In this document: positions 39,141 through 52,488 of the stretch, piece after piece
Layout of the letters: the number at the start of each line of letters is the position of its first letter
Position numbering within the stretch: the stretch's first letter is position 1
NCBI RefSeq assembly: GCF_001435775.1
Contig: NZ_AZFK01000076.1
Coordinates: 22,166-86,165, forward strand
Length of the DNA stretch: 64,000 nucleotides
Origin: Limosilactobacillus ingluviei DSM 15946
GTDB lineage: Bacteria; Bacillota; Bacilli; Lactobacillales; Lactobacillaceae
Direction of reading: 5' to 3'
Translations under genes and position numbers: made by a program
The notes under the pieces: model-generated
Database searches by the model: none
What the model was told of the DNA's origin: nothing
The model's input: the letters and a program-made list of their open reading frames with translations, nothing else

Positions 39141-39521
39141 ATGAGTTACCGTAAATTAGGACGGACTAGTTCACAACGAAAGGCTTTATTACGCGATTTG
39201 ACGACTGACTTGCTGGTTAACGGCTCCATCAAGACGACGGAAGCCCGGGCAAAGGAAGTTCGGAAGACGGCGGACAAGATGATCACTTTGGCAAAGCGGG
39301 GCGACTTGGCTTCCCGGCGGCGTGCAGCAGCGTTTGTTCGGAACGTGGTTGCTGACGTTAAGGAAGACGGCGATGACGTAAAGATTCAATCTGCTTTACA
39401 AAACCTGTTTGAAGAAATTGGGCCAAAGTATGCTGACCGCAACGGTGGGTACACGCGGATCCTGAAGACGATGCCTCGTCGTGGGGACGGTGCACCAATG
39501 GTTATCTTGGAACTGGTTTAA
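39141..39521 (+). CDS. rplQ: Ribosomal protein L17
   Basis: 50S protein near the tunnel exit, 126 residues: [20 protein letters not shown] and the end [21 protein letters not shown]. It closes the alpha segment and is followed by the L17 downstream element. Confidence 0.98.
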   Translation: MSYRKLGRTSSQRKALLRDLTTDLLVNGSIKTTEARAKEVRKTADKMITLAKRGDLASRRRAAAFVRNVVADVKEDGDDVKIQSALQNLFEEIGPKYADRNGGYTRILKTMPRRGDGAPMVILELV

Positions 39522-39542
39522 TTTCGGTTAAATCTGCGTAAT

Positions 39543-39650
39543 AAAATCACTACGGCTGATGGTATAGAGCGTTACGATGGTGGGGCAACCCTAGTCTAGC
39601 TTGAAGGCGAGCAATCGCGCACCGTAGCTGTAAGTGATTTTTTTTGTATA
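39543..39650 (+). ncRNA. L17 downstream element (L17DE) RNA
   Basis: Structured RNA directly after rplQ. A closing stem AAAATCACT (39,543) with AGTGATTTT (39,633) and a second pairing TACGGCT/AGCTGTA-like segment enclose a conserved-looking interior with GATGGTGGGGCAACCCTAGTCTAG. The position immediately after rplQ in a lactic acid bacterium is the definition of the L17DE motif known from comparative genomics. The closing stem followed by eight T would also terminate the alpha operon. Confidence 0.75.
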
Positions 39651-39672
39651 CATATTTTTTGATCTGCCAGAG

Positions 39673-39701
39673 TTGGGAATTTAGTCGTTCTTTGGTAGAA
39701 T
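39673..39701 (+). promoter_or_regulatory. Promoter of the ecfA-ecfA-ecfT-truA unit
   Basis: TTGGGA, 17-base spacer, TAGAAT with an extended TGG before it; 35 bases from ecfA1. Confidence 0.65.
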
Positions 39702-39736
39702 TAAAGGCATTGTAATAACCGTAAGAAAGGAAAAGG

Positions 39737-40576
39737 ATGAGGGCGATGATTGAAGTTTCTAATTTAACCTTTCAATACCCGCACCAAGACCAACCTGTTT
39801 TACAAGGGCTAAGCTTGACGATTCCAACGGGGCAATGGTTGGCGGTTGTGGGCAAAAACGGCAGTGGCAAGTCGACTTTAGCCCGGTTGATTGCGGGCTT
39901 ATTACCGACGCCTGCTCAGACGATCCGGGTGAACGATCTGCCGGTAGATGAAGCGCACTTGGCGGCCTTACACCATCAGATTGGGTTTGTTTTTCAAAAC
40001 CCTGATAATCAATTTGTGGGGGCGACGGTTGAAGCCGACGTGGCTTTTGGGCTAGAAAATCGCCAGGTGCCAGCAGCAGCAATGGAACCACGGATTGAAC
40101 AGGCACTAGCGCAAGTCGGGATGACAGCCTACCGCCATCATCAGCCCGAGCAACTGTCCGGTGGCCAAAAGCAACGGGTTGCGATTGCGGGGGCCCTCGC
40201 TTTGCAACCCCAGATTTTGATTTTAGATGAGGCAACCAGCATGTTGGATCCGCAGGGGCGACAGACGGTCTTGCAACGCTTGCAACAGATTCATCAAGCC
40301 CAGGCGTTGACCATCATTTCAATTACCCATGATCCGGTTGAAGTGGCGATGGCCGATCAAGTTGCGGTCCTTGATCAAGGCCAAATTTTGCGGTTAGCAA
40401 CGCCAGCGGTAGTCTTGAATGACCAAGCCCTTGTCCAACAGGTCGGCTTGGTGCAGCCCTTTAGCATGCAATTGCGGGATCGCTTGCAACACTACGGGGT
40501 CCCGGTACCAAAGGAATATTTAACAAAAGGAGCGTTAGAGCAATGGTTGAAGCGGCAGTTAGCTACCAGGGCGTAA
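39737..40576 (+). CDS. ecfA1: ECF transporter ATPase EcfA1
   Basis: One of two ATPases that power group II energy-coupling-factor importers for vitamins and metals. 279 residues with Walker A GKNGSGKST, Q-loop FVFQNPDNQF, signature LSGGQKQRVAIAGALAL, Walker B ILILDEATSMLD and the switch His in SITHDP. GAAAGGAAAAGG precedes; ATG 39737 or 39746 may start it. It overlaps ecfA2 by 34 bases. The substrate-binding S components are encoded elsewhere. Confidence 0.95.
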   Translation: MRAMIEVSNLTFQYPHQDQPVLQGLSLTIPTGQWLAVVGKNGSGKSTLARLIAGLLPTPAQTIRVNDLPVDEAHLAALHHQIGFVFQNPDNQFVGATVEADVAFGLENRQVPAAAMEPRIEQALAQVGMTAYRHHQPEQLSGGQKQRVAIAGALALQPQILILDEATSMLDPQGRQTVLQRLQQIHQAQALTIISITHDPVEVAMADQVAVLDQGQILRLATPAVVLNDQALVQQVGLVQPFSMQLRDRLQHYGVPVPKEYLTKGALEQWLKRQLATRA

Positions 40577-41412
40577 CCTTTCGCTATCATGAAGCCGGTG
40601 CGGCCGCCCTGCAGGATTTTACGGCTACGGTTCCCAAGGGGCGCCTAACGGCCGTCATCGGCCACACGGGGAGCGGTAAATCGACCTTGATGCAATTAAC
40701 GGATGGTTTGTTAACCCCTACCGCAGGGCAATTGGAGGTGTTAGGGCAAGTTATCACCCCCCGCACCAAGAATAAAGCCCTCCATCAGTTACACCGTCAA
40801 GTTGGGTTTGTCTTTCAATTTCCGGAACATCAACTGTTTGCCGAAACTGTGTTAGCGGACGTGATGTTTGGTCCGCTGAATCTGGGGCAAACTCCGGCGC
40901 AAGCTAAGCAAGCTGCCCACCAAGCCCTTGTTCAGTTAGGGGTTGGGGAGGCCTTATGGCAACGCTCCCCCTTTGAACTTTCGGGGGGCCAACAGCGCCG
41001 GGTCGCGATCGCAGGGGTTTTGGCGATGCGCCCCCAACTGTTGATTTTAGATGAACCTACCGCAGGGGTGGATCCTGATGGTCAACGGGAATTGTTAGCA
41101 TTGGTTGAAAGATTGAAAGGCCAGGGCTTAACGATCCTGTTGATCACGCATCAAATGGAGCAGGTTGCCCAATTAGCCGACACGGTGTTGGTCTTGGCTC
41201 ATGGCCAGTTGCAATTTAGTGGTCAACCACGGGCGTTATTTGCCCAGCCCGAGTTTCTAACGACCCAGCAGTTGGCCTTGCCAGCCGCTGTTGCCTTTGC
41301 CAAGCAGTTGCAAACGGCCGGGATCAGTCAGTTTAATCAATTGCCATTGACACTTGACGAACTGGCCCACGCCCTGGCCCGCCAACTTAAGGGGGACCAC
41401 CATGAACAATAA
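40543..41412 (+). CDS. ecfA2: ECF transporter ATPase EcfA2
   Basis: Second ATPase of the shared energizing module, 289 residues: GHTGSGKST, FQFPEHQLF Q-loop, LSGGQQRRVAIAGVLAM, LLILDEPTAGVDP and the ITHQME switch. The FPEHQLF Q-loop distinguishes EcfA2 from EcfA1. AAAAGGAG lies ahead of ATG 40543 inside ecfA1, so translation is coupled. Confidence 0.95.
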   Translation: MVEAAVSYQGVTFRYHEAGAAALQDFTATVPKGRLTAVIGHTGSGKSTLMQLTDGLLTPTAGQLEVLGQVITPRTKNKALHQLHRQVGFVFQFPEHQLFAETVLADVMFGPLNLGQTPAQAKQAAHQALVQLGVGEALWQRSPFELSGGQQRRVAIAGVLAMRPQLLILDEPTAGVDPDGQRELLALVERLKGQGLTILLITHQMEQVAQLADTVLVLAHGQLQFSGQPRALFAQPEFLTTQQLALPAAVAFAKQLQTAGISQFNQLPLTLDELAHALARQLKGDHHEQ

Positions 41413-42205
41413 AGTTTTATTTGGGATGTATTTGCCGGGCAATTCGCTCATGCACCGGTTGGATCCGCGTTTGAAGTTGGTTGGTTGTTTTTGGTTTGTC
41501 ATCCTAGTCTTTTTTGCCCGGACGTGGTGGACTAATTTGCTTTTAATTGGCGCGTTAGGCTTGGTTATCTGGTTGAGCCAGGTTAAGTTTAGCAAGTATT
41601 GGGCTGGGATTCGGCCGTTAATGTGGATTATTCTGTTTACGGCGGTAATTCAGGCCCTGTTCTCCAGTGGGGGACAAGTTTATTGGCACTGGGGCTGGCT
41701 GGCCGTAACGTCAGCGGGAGTGGCCCAAGCCGGTTTTTTGGTTTTGCGGTTCTTTTTAATTATTACCAGTTCGACGGTCGTTACGGTCACCACCACCCCG
41801 TTGCAACTGGCGGATGCTTTAGAAGCATTAATGAAGCCCTTGAAGTATTTGCGGGTTCCCGTCAGTCAATTGGCGATGATGGTGTCAATTGCGCTGCGGT
41901 TTGTGCCCACGATTATGGATGAAGTCGGGCTGATCATGAATGCTCAGCGGGCCCGGGGGATGGATTTTAGCTCGGGCTCGCTGTTTACCCGGGCCAAGCG
42001 ACTCGTTCCGGTAATGATCCCCTTGTTTGTAGCGGCTTTTAAGCGAGCCGAAGAATTAGCGGTAGCAATGGAAGCGCGGGGGTATGATCCCAACCAGGCT
42101 CGGACCAAGTTTCGGCAGTTGCATTGGCAACGGCACGATACTTGGGGAACCGTAGTTTGGGGCCTGCTAACGGTGGCGCTGGTGGCGTTAAGATTCGTGA
42201 AGTGA
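41402..42205 (+). CDS. ecfT: ECF transporter transmembrane subunit EcfT
   Basis: Membrane coupler that links the EcfA dimer to exchangeable S components. 267 residues from ATG 41402, behind AAGGGGGA; it overlaps ecfA2 by eleven bases. Landmarks: YLPGNSLMHRLDPRLKL and the two coupling-helix motifs with Ala-Arg-Gly, AQRARGMDF and AMEARGYDP, that contact the ATPases. The in-frame upstream extension lies inside ecfA2 and is not used. Confidence 0.95.
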   Translation: MNNKVLFGMYLPGNSLMHRLDPRLKLVGCFWFVILVFFARTWWTNLLLIGALGLVIWLSQVKFSKYWAGIRPLMWIILFTAVIQALFSSGGQVYWHWGWLAVTSAGVAQAGFLVLRFFLIITSSTVVTVTTTPLQLADALEALMKPLKYLRVPVSQLAMMVSIALRFVPTIMDEVGLIMNAQRARGMDFSSGSLFTRAKRLVPVMIPLFVAAFKRAEELAVAMEARGYDPNQARTKFRQLHWQRHDTWGTVVWGLLTVALVALRFVK

Positions 42206-42211
42206 GGAAAT

Positions 42212-42985
42212 ATGATGTATCGATACAAAATTACCTTTGCCTATGATGGCACTAATTTTGCGGGGTTTCAGATCCAACCCCACCAGCGGACGGTGGAGCA
42301 AACCTTAAAGACGATCATTAACCGGATGGCCAAGCAGCCCAATCCCCCGTTGCACGTCATTGGCTCCGGGCGGACGGATGCGGGCGTGCACGCCTTAAAT
42401 CAGGTGGCCCACTTTGACTTTCCCACCTATATTTCGCCGGCCTCGATGGTGCGGGCGCTAAACAGTCAGTTGCCCTTAGATGTGATGGTCAAGCAAGCTG
42501 AATTGGTGGACGAAAGTTTTCATGCCCGCTACAATGCGCACCGGAAACGGTATCGTTACCGGGTCAGTCAGGGGGAATTTGTTAATCCCTTCCGCCGAAA
42601 TTACACGGCCCACTATAAGTACCCGGTGGATGTGGCAACAATGGACCAAGCTGCCCAAGCCTTGGTTGGGGAGCATGATTTTACCAGTTTCGTGGCGTCC
42701 GGCTCGCAAGCCAAGAGCAATGTTCGCACGATCTATGAAGCACGGGTTTGGCGGGATCCCAATAATGACGAAATCTGTTTTGATTTTGTCGGCAATGGTT
42801 TTTTATATAACCAGGTGCGCATTATGGTGGCCTTGTTGTTAGAAATTGGGAATGGACAACGGCCAGTTAGTGATGTGGCCCGGGTTATCGCGGCCAAGGA
42901 TCGCCAAGAAGCGCGGATGACGGCGCCAGCCGAAGGGTTGTATTTAGTCCAAGTTGACTATGGGGAACCTGCAGAAAAAGATTGA
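42212..42985 (+). CDS. truA: tRNA pseudouridine synthase A
   Basis: Makes pseudouridine at positions 38-40 of tRNA anticodon stems. 257 residues with the catalytic Asp D56 in GSGRTDAGVHALNQVAHFD, YRYRVS and NGFLYNQVRIMVALLLEIGNG. Two adjacent ATGs (42212, 42215) follow GAGG. It follows ecfT by six bases, the usual order in Firmicutes. Confidence 0.96.
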   Translation: MMYRYKITFAYDGTNFAGFQIQPHQRTVEQTLKTIINRMAKQPNPPLHVIGSGRTDAGVHALNQVAHFDFPTYISPASMVRALNSQLPLDVMVKQAELVDESFHARYNAHRKRYRYRVSQGEFVNPFRRNYTAHYKYPVDVATMDQAAQALVGEHDFTSFVASGSQAKSNVRTIYEARVWRDPNNDEICFDFVGNGFLYNQVRIMVALLLEIGNGQRPVSDVARVIAAKDRQEARMTAPAEGLYLVQVDYGEPAEKD

Positions 42986-43010
42986 CGTTTCTAGCAAGAT
43001 CGAGTACACT
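42982..43010 (+). promoter_or_regulatory. Promoter of rplM-rpsI
   Basis: TTGACG, 17-base spacer, TACACT, starting at the end of truA. Confidence 0.65.
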
Positions 43011-43022
43011 GTTAGTTGGTAT

Positions 43023-43066
43023 TTCTTTTCCATTAATTACTCGGTACACAATTAATTGTAAAAGAA
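43023..43066 (+). promoter_or_regulatory. Leader hairpin of rplM-rpsI (candidate L13 leader)
   Basis: TTCTTTT-C-CATTAATT pairs with AATTAATTG-T-AAAAGAA around a loop ACTCGGTACAC, giving a 15-base stem in the untranslated leader, 25 bases before the start codon of rplM. Firmicutes carry an L13 leader RNA here thought to bind L13; this hairpin occupies that place, but I cannot confirm the consensus. Confidence 0.55.
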
Positions 43067-43091
43067 AGACAAAAATTGGAGGACTTATATC

Positions 43092-43535
43092 GTGAGAACG
43101 ACATACATGGCAAAACCAGGTGAAGTTGACCGTAAGTGGTACATCGTTGACGCTAAGGATATTCCTTTGGGTCGGCTGGCTTCGACCGTTGCATCTATTT
43201 TGCGCGGGAAGAACAAGCCAACTTTCACCCCTCACGTTGATACTGGTGACAACGTTATCGTGATCAACGCTGCCGAAGTTAAGTTAACTGGTAAGAAGGC
43301 AAGCGGCAAGATCTACTACCGTCACTCCAACCACCCAGGTGGTCTGAAGCAACGGACGGCAGGTGACTTCCTTGCCAAGGACCCTGAAAAGATGGTTGAA
43401 AAGACTATCAAGGGGATGCTTCCACACACCCCACTGGGTCGCAAGATGGGTATGAAGCTGCACGTGTACGCTGGGACTGACCACAAGCACGCAGCTCAAA
43501 AGCCTGAAGTACTTGACATCACTAACTTAATCTAA
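43092..43535 (+). CDS. rplM: Ribosomal protein L13
   Basis: Early 50S assembly protein. 147 residues with GTG start: [30 protein letters not shown] and the [17 protein letters not shown] motif. GGAGG precedes. Cotranscribed with rpsI. Confidence 0.98.
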   Translation: MRTTYMAKPGEVDRKWYIVDAKDIPLGRLASTVASILRGKNKPTFTPHVDTGDNVIVINAAEVKLTGKKASGKIYYRHSNHPGGLKQRTAGDFLAKDPEKMVEKTIKGMLPHTPLGRKMGMKLHVYAGTDHKHAAQKPEVLDITNLI

Positions 43536-43548
43536 GGAGGGAACGGAA

Positions 43549-43944
43549 TTGGCTCAAGAAGTACAATACAGCGGTACTGGCCGTCGGAAGAACTCAACTG
43601 CACGGGTTCGTCTGGTGCCAGGTTCTGGTAAGATCACTATGAACGGCAAGGCAATCGAAAACTACATTCCGTTTGCCAACTTACGTGCCATCGTTAACCA
43701 ACCATTTGCAGCTACTAAGACGGAAGGTCAATACGACGTCTTGGTAAACGTCCGCGGTGGTGGGTTCGCCGGCCAAGCCGGTGCTACGCGGCACGGGATT
43801 GCACGGGCATTGCTCGTTGTTGATCCAGACTTCCGTGACGCCTTGAAGAAGGCGGGGCTCTTAACGCGGGACCCACGGATGAAGGAACGTCGTAAGCCAG
43901 GTCTGAAGAAGGCCCGGAAGGCTTCCCAATTCAGCAAGCGTTAA
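43549..43944 (+). CDS. rpsI: Ribosomal protein S9
   Basis: 30S head protein whose C-terminal Lys-Arg tail touches P-site tRNA. 131 residues with a TTG start behind [29 protein letters not shown] and the end [19 protein letters not shown]. Second gene of the rplM-rpsI unit. Confidence 0.98.
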   Translation: MAQEVQYSGTGRRKNSTARVRLVPGSGKITMNGKAIENYIPFANLRAIVNQPFAATKTEGQYDVLVNVRGGGFAGQAGATRHGIARALLVVDPDFRDALKKAGLLTRDPRMKERRKPGLKKARKASQFSKR

Positions 43945-43967
43945 TCTTTGGAGGACACGTTTGTTTC

Positions 43968-43997
43968 AAACACCGGCTTCGGCTGGTGTTTTTTTGT
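43968..43997 (+). terminator. Terminator of rplM-rpsI
   Basis: AAACACCGGC-TTCG-GCTGGTGTTT stem with stable TTCG loop and seven T. Confidence 0.9.
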
Positions 43998-44147
43998 ACA
44001 CTCAGTTCTGCGGAATTGGTTTAACCAAAATTAATCTTTTTCTTCACGAAAAGCATGAAAATTTGGTCGCGGATGCGGTAAGATTGTAACAATAGGAATG
44101 AGCAAACAGCCCGCGCAGGAAATCATTGCGGGCAGGGAGGAATTGTT

Positions 44148-44753
44148 TTGGCACGGAAAAGAAAAGGACGCCGGAAGCGCTGGTCGTGGGGTGTAGCAGT
44201 ATTGGCGGTGTTAGTGATCTTTATGGGGGTCTACGTCGGCCATCACTTCTACGTTCGCTACCAACAAGCCCAAATTATCAAAAAGGAGCAAAATGCCAAG
44301 CGGCTGTTTATCCAAGCGATTGCGCCGGAAGCGCAAGCCATGCAAAGCAAGTATCATGTTTATGCCTCAATTACCATGGCCCAAGCAATTTTGGAATCGG
44401 ATTGGGGCTCCAGCAAGTTGGCCGCGGATTACCACAACCTCTTTGGCATTAAAGGGGAAGGGACCAATTCCAAGGTGCTGAGTACCAAGGAATACACCAA
44501 TGGCAAATGGGTGGTCATCAAGGGCCGCTTCCGGGTATATGATTCGTGGGCGGAGTCAATCAAGGATCATACCCAGTTAATGGTGAAGGGGACGGCGTAT
44601 AACGAGCAAAATTACCAAGCGGTGATTGACGCAACGAACTACCAAGAAGCCGCCCGGGCCTTGCAAAAGGCCGGGTATGCGACCGATCCGGATTATGCCG
44701 CGAAGCTGATTAATGTTATCAAGACTTACCAATTAGATCGCTATGATCAGTAA
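44148..44753 (+). CDS. GH73-family cell-wall hydrolase (N-acetylglucosaminidase domain)
   Basis: Membrane-anchored peptidoglycan hydrolase of 201 residues. An Arg/Lys-rich N-terminus and one helix (about 14-31) anchor it; no signal-peptidase site is obvious. The glucosaminidase domain has the catalytic Glu E83 in SITMAQAILESDWGSSKLA and the family segments YHNLFGIKGE and FRVYDSWAESIKDHTQLM. It lacks LysM or SH3 wall-binding repeats, so it probably acts locally at the membrane. The start is TTG 44148 behind GGGAGGAATTGTT; the frame beginning at 44126 is a shadow. A small hairpin (44,109-44,133) precedes the ribosome site. Confidence 0.85.
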   Translation: MARKRKGRRKRWSWGVAVLAVLVIFMGVYVGHHFYVRYQQAQIIKKEQNAKRLFIQAIAPEAQAMQSKYHVYASITMAQAILESDWGSSKLAADYHNLFGIKGEGTNSKVLSTKEYTNGKWVVIKGRFRVYDSWAESIKDHTQLMVKGTAYNEQNYQAVIDATNYQEAARALQKAGYATDPDYAAKLINVIKTYQLDRYDQ

Positions 44754-44766
44754 CACACCAGTTTAA

Positions 44767-45357
<591 letters not shown>

Positions 45358-45359
45358 GG

Positions 45360-46511
45360 ATGGCAAGGGCAGTTTTAACGCCGGGCCAGGTGCTCGGGAT
45401 AATGGGCTTTAATGCTGATAGTTTGGCGATGGTAAATGCTGCGCACGAATTGGGCTTAAAGGTCTATGCCTACGTTGATACGCCCCAACCTGAATTGACG
45501 CGCCAAGCGGACTTTACGATTGTGGGCAATTACCGGGCGAAGGAGAAATTAAAGACCTTTGGGGAAGCCTGTGACGTGGTGATCTACACCACACCCAACA
45601 TTGATGCGATTGTTTTTCACTACTTGAGTCAGTTGACGCAAGTGCCGCAAGGGATCGATGGCTTGGAAATTATGCAGGACCGGTTAATGGAACGGGCCTT
45701 TTTCGACCAACTAAACGTGAACAGCGCGCCGTATGTAACGGTGATCAGCCTGGAAGACATCTACCAATCAATTGATTCAATTGGTTATCCGGCCGTCTTA
45801 AAGCCTATTCAACGGGGGATGGGGGCCGAGACCATGTTGATTCGCAAGGAATCCGATATTGCACGGGCGGCCAACTTTATGGTGGCCGGGACCTACTTGT
45901 TAGAATCCTGGATTGACCATGCGCATGAATACTTGTTGACCGTGGCGGCCCAGGGTGATCAAGTGGTGACTTATCCGGTGGCCGGCGTGGAATACACCCC
46001 TGACCGGCAACTTTTAGGGGTGAAGGCGCCCCTGAATGTTGCCCAGGATTTAGCGGGAGAAATGGCCCGGATTGCGCAAGCGGCCGTCAAGCAACTTGGT
46101 TACCAGGGGATTCTGACCGTTGAATTTTATGAAAATGCCAGCGGCAGCCTCTACGTCAAAGGGTTGGCCCCCGGCTTATTAACGGCTGGCAACGTTTATG
46201 AAACGGCGGCCAGCGTGAGCCTCGCGGCGCAACAAGTTCGCTTGGCAGCTGGCTTACCGGCCCATGTGGTCACCCCGGCGCAATCTACCTTAATGATGGT
46301 GGTACGGGGGGACCAATTAGCGGCGGTTCAGCGGCAACTACCGTTGAAAGACTACTGGTCCTACCGTTTCTTTAACCTCAATCAACCCCAAGCGGAACAA
46401 ATTGTGGGGTTGACCTGGCTGAGTGGGACGGATCTGTCTTTGCGCGAACTGACGGAAAAGATGGAAGCGACCGCAATTTGGGATCCCACTCCAATGGCGG
46501 AACCTGAATAA
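45360..46511 (+). CDS. Divergent PurK-like ATP-grasp protein
   Basis: Protein of 383 residues with the PurK layout: N-terminal Rossmann-like part (VLGIMGFNADSLAMVNAAHELGLKVYAYV), ATP-grasp core (GYPAVLKPIQRGMGAETMLIRKESD, YLLESWIDHAHEYLLTVAAQG) and the C-terminal barrel. True PurK ends its active site with an EIAPRPHNSGH-like segment; here the aligned stretch is VKGLAPGLLTAGNVYE, so the metal-binding Glu/Arg and HNSGH residues seem lost. It is tightly linked to xpt (two-base gap), away from a pur operon. It may be a repurposed carboligase-like enzyme or a low-activity paralogue; annotation as PurK would overstate the evidence. Confidence 0.75.
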   Translation: MARAVLTPGQVLGIMGFNADSLAMVNAAHELGLKVYAYVDTPQPELTRQADFTIVGNYRAKEKLKTFGEACDVVIYTTPNIDAIVFHYLSQLTQVPQGIDGLEIMQDRLMERAFFDQLNVNSAPYVTVISLEDIYQSIDSIGYPAVLKPIQRGMGAETMLIRKESDIARAANFMVAGTYLLESWIDHAHEYLLTVAAQGDQVVTYPVAGVEYTPDRQLLGVKAPLNVAQDLAGEMARIAQAAVKQLGYQGILTVEFYENASGSLYVKGLAPGLLTAGNVYETAASVSLAAQQVRLAAGLPAHVVTPAQSTLMMVVRGDQLAAVQRQLPLKDYWSYRFFNLNQPQAEQIVGLTWLSGTDLSLRELTEKMEATAIWDPTPMAEPE

Positions 46512-46521
46512 TTTGGTAAGT

Positions 46522-46550
46522 GGCAGTGGGGGCGGCCCTGCTGCCTTTTT
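46522..46550 (+). terminator. Terminator after the PurK-like gene
   Basis: GGCAG..GGG pairs with CCC..CTGCC, followed by five T. Confidence 0.65.
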
Positions 46551-46572
46551 CGTTTCAGCCAGCGGGACTTCC

Positions 46573-46581
46573 TGTTATAAT
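46573..46581 (+). promoter_or_regulatory. Extended -10 promoter of the pcrA operon
   Basis: TGTTATAAT with a poor -35, 41 bases before pcrA. Confidence 0.5.
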
Positions 46582-46621
46582 AGAGCTTGACTGATTTTTT
46601 TGAGAAAGGATGAACAGTGGC

Positions 46622-50919
<4,298 letters not shown>

Positions 50920-50922
50920 ACC

Positions 50923-52029
50923 GTGAAAAGGAAAAAATGGTGGGTTGTCCTGGCCACCATCGGGGTCAGCATCAGCTTAGCGGCCTGTGGTAATAAGAAA
51001 AGCAACAATGTAACGACAACTGGCAGTACCAGTGGGACTTACCAAGCCGTGATTAAGGGTGGGCATTATCAAACCAGTAAGGCGCGGGGAGTGGCCGTCC
51101 AGCAAAATGATAATACTTACAACTTGAAGAGCTTTGAAAATGGTTTGACCAATGTGATTGCCAAGAAGTTCTTTTCCCCGAAGAACTACATTTTTCAGGA
51201 AGGCCAATATTTGAGTGCCAGTACCTTAGGTGATTGGTTAGGCCGGCAAACCAGTAAGAATCCGTTGGGCTTGAATCCAGCCCAAGGCAAGAAGAGTGAT
51301 CCTAACCCCTTGTACATTCAACAAATCGAAGAACAGGATTATGTCCAACAAAGTGGTAATTCCTTAAAATTGAAGGGTGTGGTGATCGGGGTCGGCATCA
51401 ACTCGGAATATCAATACCAAAAGAAGACCGATGGGCCGTACTATACGAAAAAAATTTCCGATAGTGAAGTGCAAGCCCAAGGTAAGGCCGCTGCCGCGAA
51501 GATTGTAAAGCGGCTACGGGAAAAGAAGGACCTCCAAAACGTCCCGATTGTGGTCGCTTTATACAAGCAAGCGCCCCAAGACAGTTTGGTCGGCGGGACC
51601 TTCTTTGCCTACACGAAAACCAATAGTGCCCAGGTCGGCAGTTGGACAAAGTTGAATTACAAGAATGAGGTCTTGCCAAAGGCCACCTCAGCTGCAGAAG
51701 CCAACTCCAACAGCACTGGGACCAGCGGCTCGTTTTCCAACTTTAAGAGCCAAGTGCAAAACTTCTTCCCGAACATTAGTGGGGTTACGGCCCAGGCCCA
51801 ATCAAAAGACGGCACCTTACAAGGCATGCACGTGACGATTACGACTCAGTTCTACAGCCAAACGGAAATCAACAGTTTTACGGGTTACATCGTCCAAGCG
51901 GCTAAGAAGTACCTGCCAAACGGGGTCCCAATTGATATTAAGATTCAATCCGACTCGAATATCCAAGCAGTGGTTTACCGGGATGCCGGTTCCAGCAAGT
52001 GGAATTCGCACATTTTCGGCTCCTATTAA
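50923..52029 (+). CDS. camS: CamS family lipoprotein
   Basis: Surface lipoprotein of 368 residues. The signal has a basic start, a hydrophobic core and the lipobox LAAC with C22 as the lipidated residue. The rest matches CamS (sex pheromone cAM373 precursor family), whose processed signal peptide is a mating pheromone in enterococci; in lactobacilli the mature protein's role is unknown. A Ser/Thr-rich low-complexity linker divides two domains at about residue 255. GTG start behind GGAGG. Standard place between ligA and gatC. Confidence 0.9.
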   Translation: MKRKKWWVVLATIGVSISLAACGNKKSNNVTTTGSTSGTYQAVIKGGHYQTSKARGVAVQQNDNTYNLKSFENGLTNVIAKKFFSPKNYIFQEGQYLSASTLGDWLGRQTSKNPLGLNPAQGKKSDPNPLYIQQIEEQDYVQQSGNSLKLKGVVIGVGINSEYQYQKKTDGPYYTKKISDSEVQAQGKAAAAKIVKRLREKKDLQNVPIVVALYKQAPQDSLVGGTFFAYTKTNSAQVGSWTKLNYKNEVLPKATSAAEANSNSTGTSGSFSNFKSQVQNFFPNISGVTAQAQSKDGTLQGMHVTITTQFYSQTEINSFTGYIVQAAKKYLPNGVPIDIKIQSDSNIQAVVYRDAGSSKWNSHIFGSY

Positions 52030-52040
52030 CCGTCTTGTTT

Positions 52041-52078
52041 AAAACCGTGATCGTCCTTTGGCTTCGGTCACGGTTTTC
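52041..52078 (+). terminator. Hairpin after camS
   Basis: AAAACCGTGA pairs with TCACGGTTTT, then CTGCTT; the T tract is within the stem, so strength is uncertain. Confidence 0.6.
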
Positions 52079-52132
52079 TGCTTGGCGCTTTGCAAGAAAT
52101 CCCTTGGCAAAGCGGCATCGAAGCGCGGCTTG

Positions 52133-52141
52133 TGATAAAAT
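52133..52141 (+). promoter_or_regulatory. Extended -10 promoter of gatCAB
   Basis: TGATAAAAT, 38 bases before gatC; no clear -35. Confidence 0.35.
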
Positions 52142-52179
52142 AAAAATATTGTAAAGAATTTGGAAAAGAGGTTAGGAGA

Positions 52180-52485
52180 ATGGCTGAGAAGTTAGGCCGT
52201 AAGGCGGCTGAACACGTGGCAGAATTGGCGAAGCTGTCCTTTACGGATGCGGAATTGGACCAATTTGTGCCCCAACTAGAAGCGACGATGCACCTGTTTG
52301 ATGACCTGCAACAAATGGATACAACGGGAGTGACCCCAATGTATTCGCCCACGCAAGAAGTCAGCGTGATGCGCGAGGACGTGGCAGTCGCAAGCAACCA
52401 ACGCGATGCACTGTTGGCTAATGCCCCAGAAACGGAGCAGGGCTTGATTAAAGTGCCAGCGATTATTGATGAAAGCGAGGATTAA
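52180..52485 (+). CDS. gatC: Asp/Glu-tRNA amidotransferase subunit C
   Basis: Small subunit that clamps GatA and GatB together. 101 residues: VAELAKLSFTDAELDQFVPQLEATMHLFDDLQQMDTTGVTP and LANAPETEQGLIKVPAIID. Three bases before gatA. Confidence 0.95.
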   Translation: MAEKLGRKAAEHVAELAKLSFTDAELDQFVPQLEATMHLFDDLQQMDTTGVTPMYSPTQEVSVMREDVAVASNQRDALLANAPETEQGLIKVPAIIDESED

Positions 52486-52488
52486 CGG

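Noticed and set aside
39543..39650. Folate or other vitamin riboswitch for the ECF genes
   Set aside because: No match to the tetrahydrofolate riboswitch core; the place after rplQ and terminal T run fit the L17 downstream element, and the ECF promoter lies after it.
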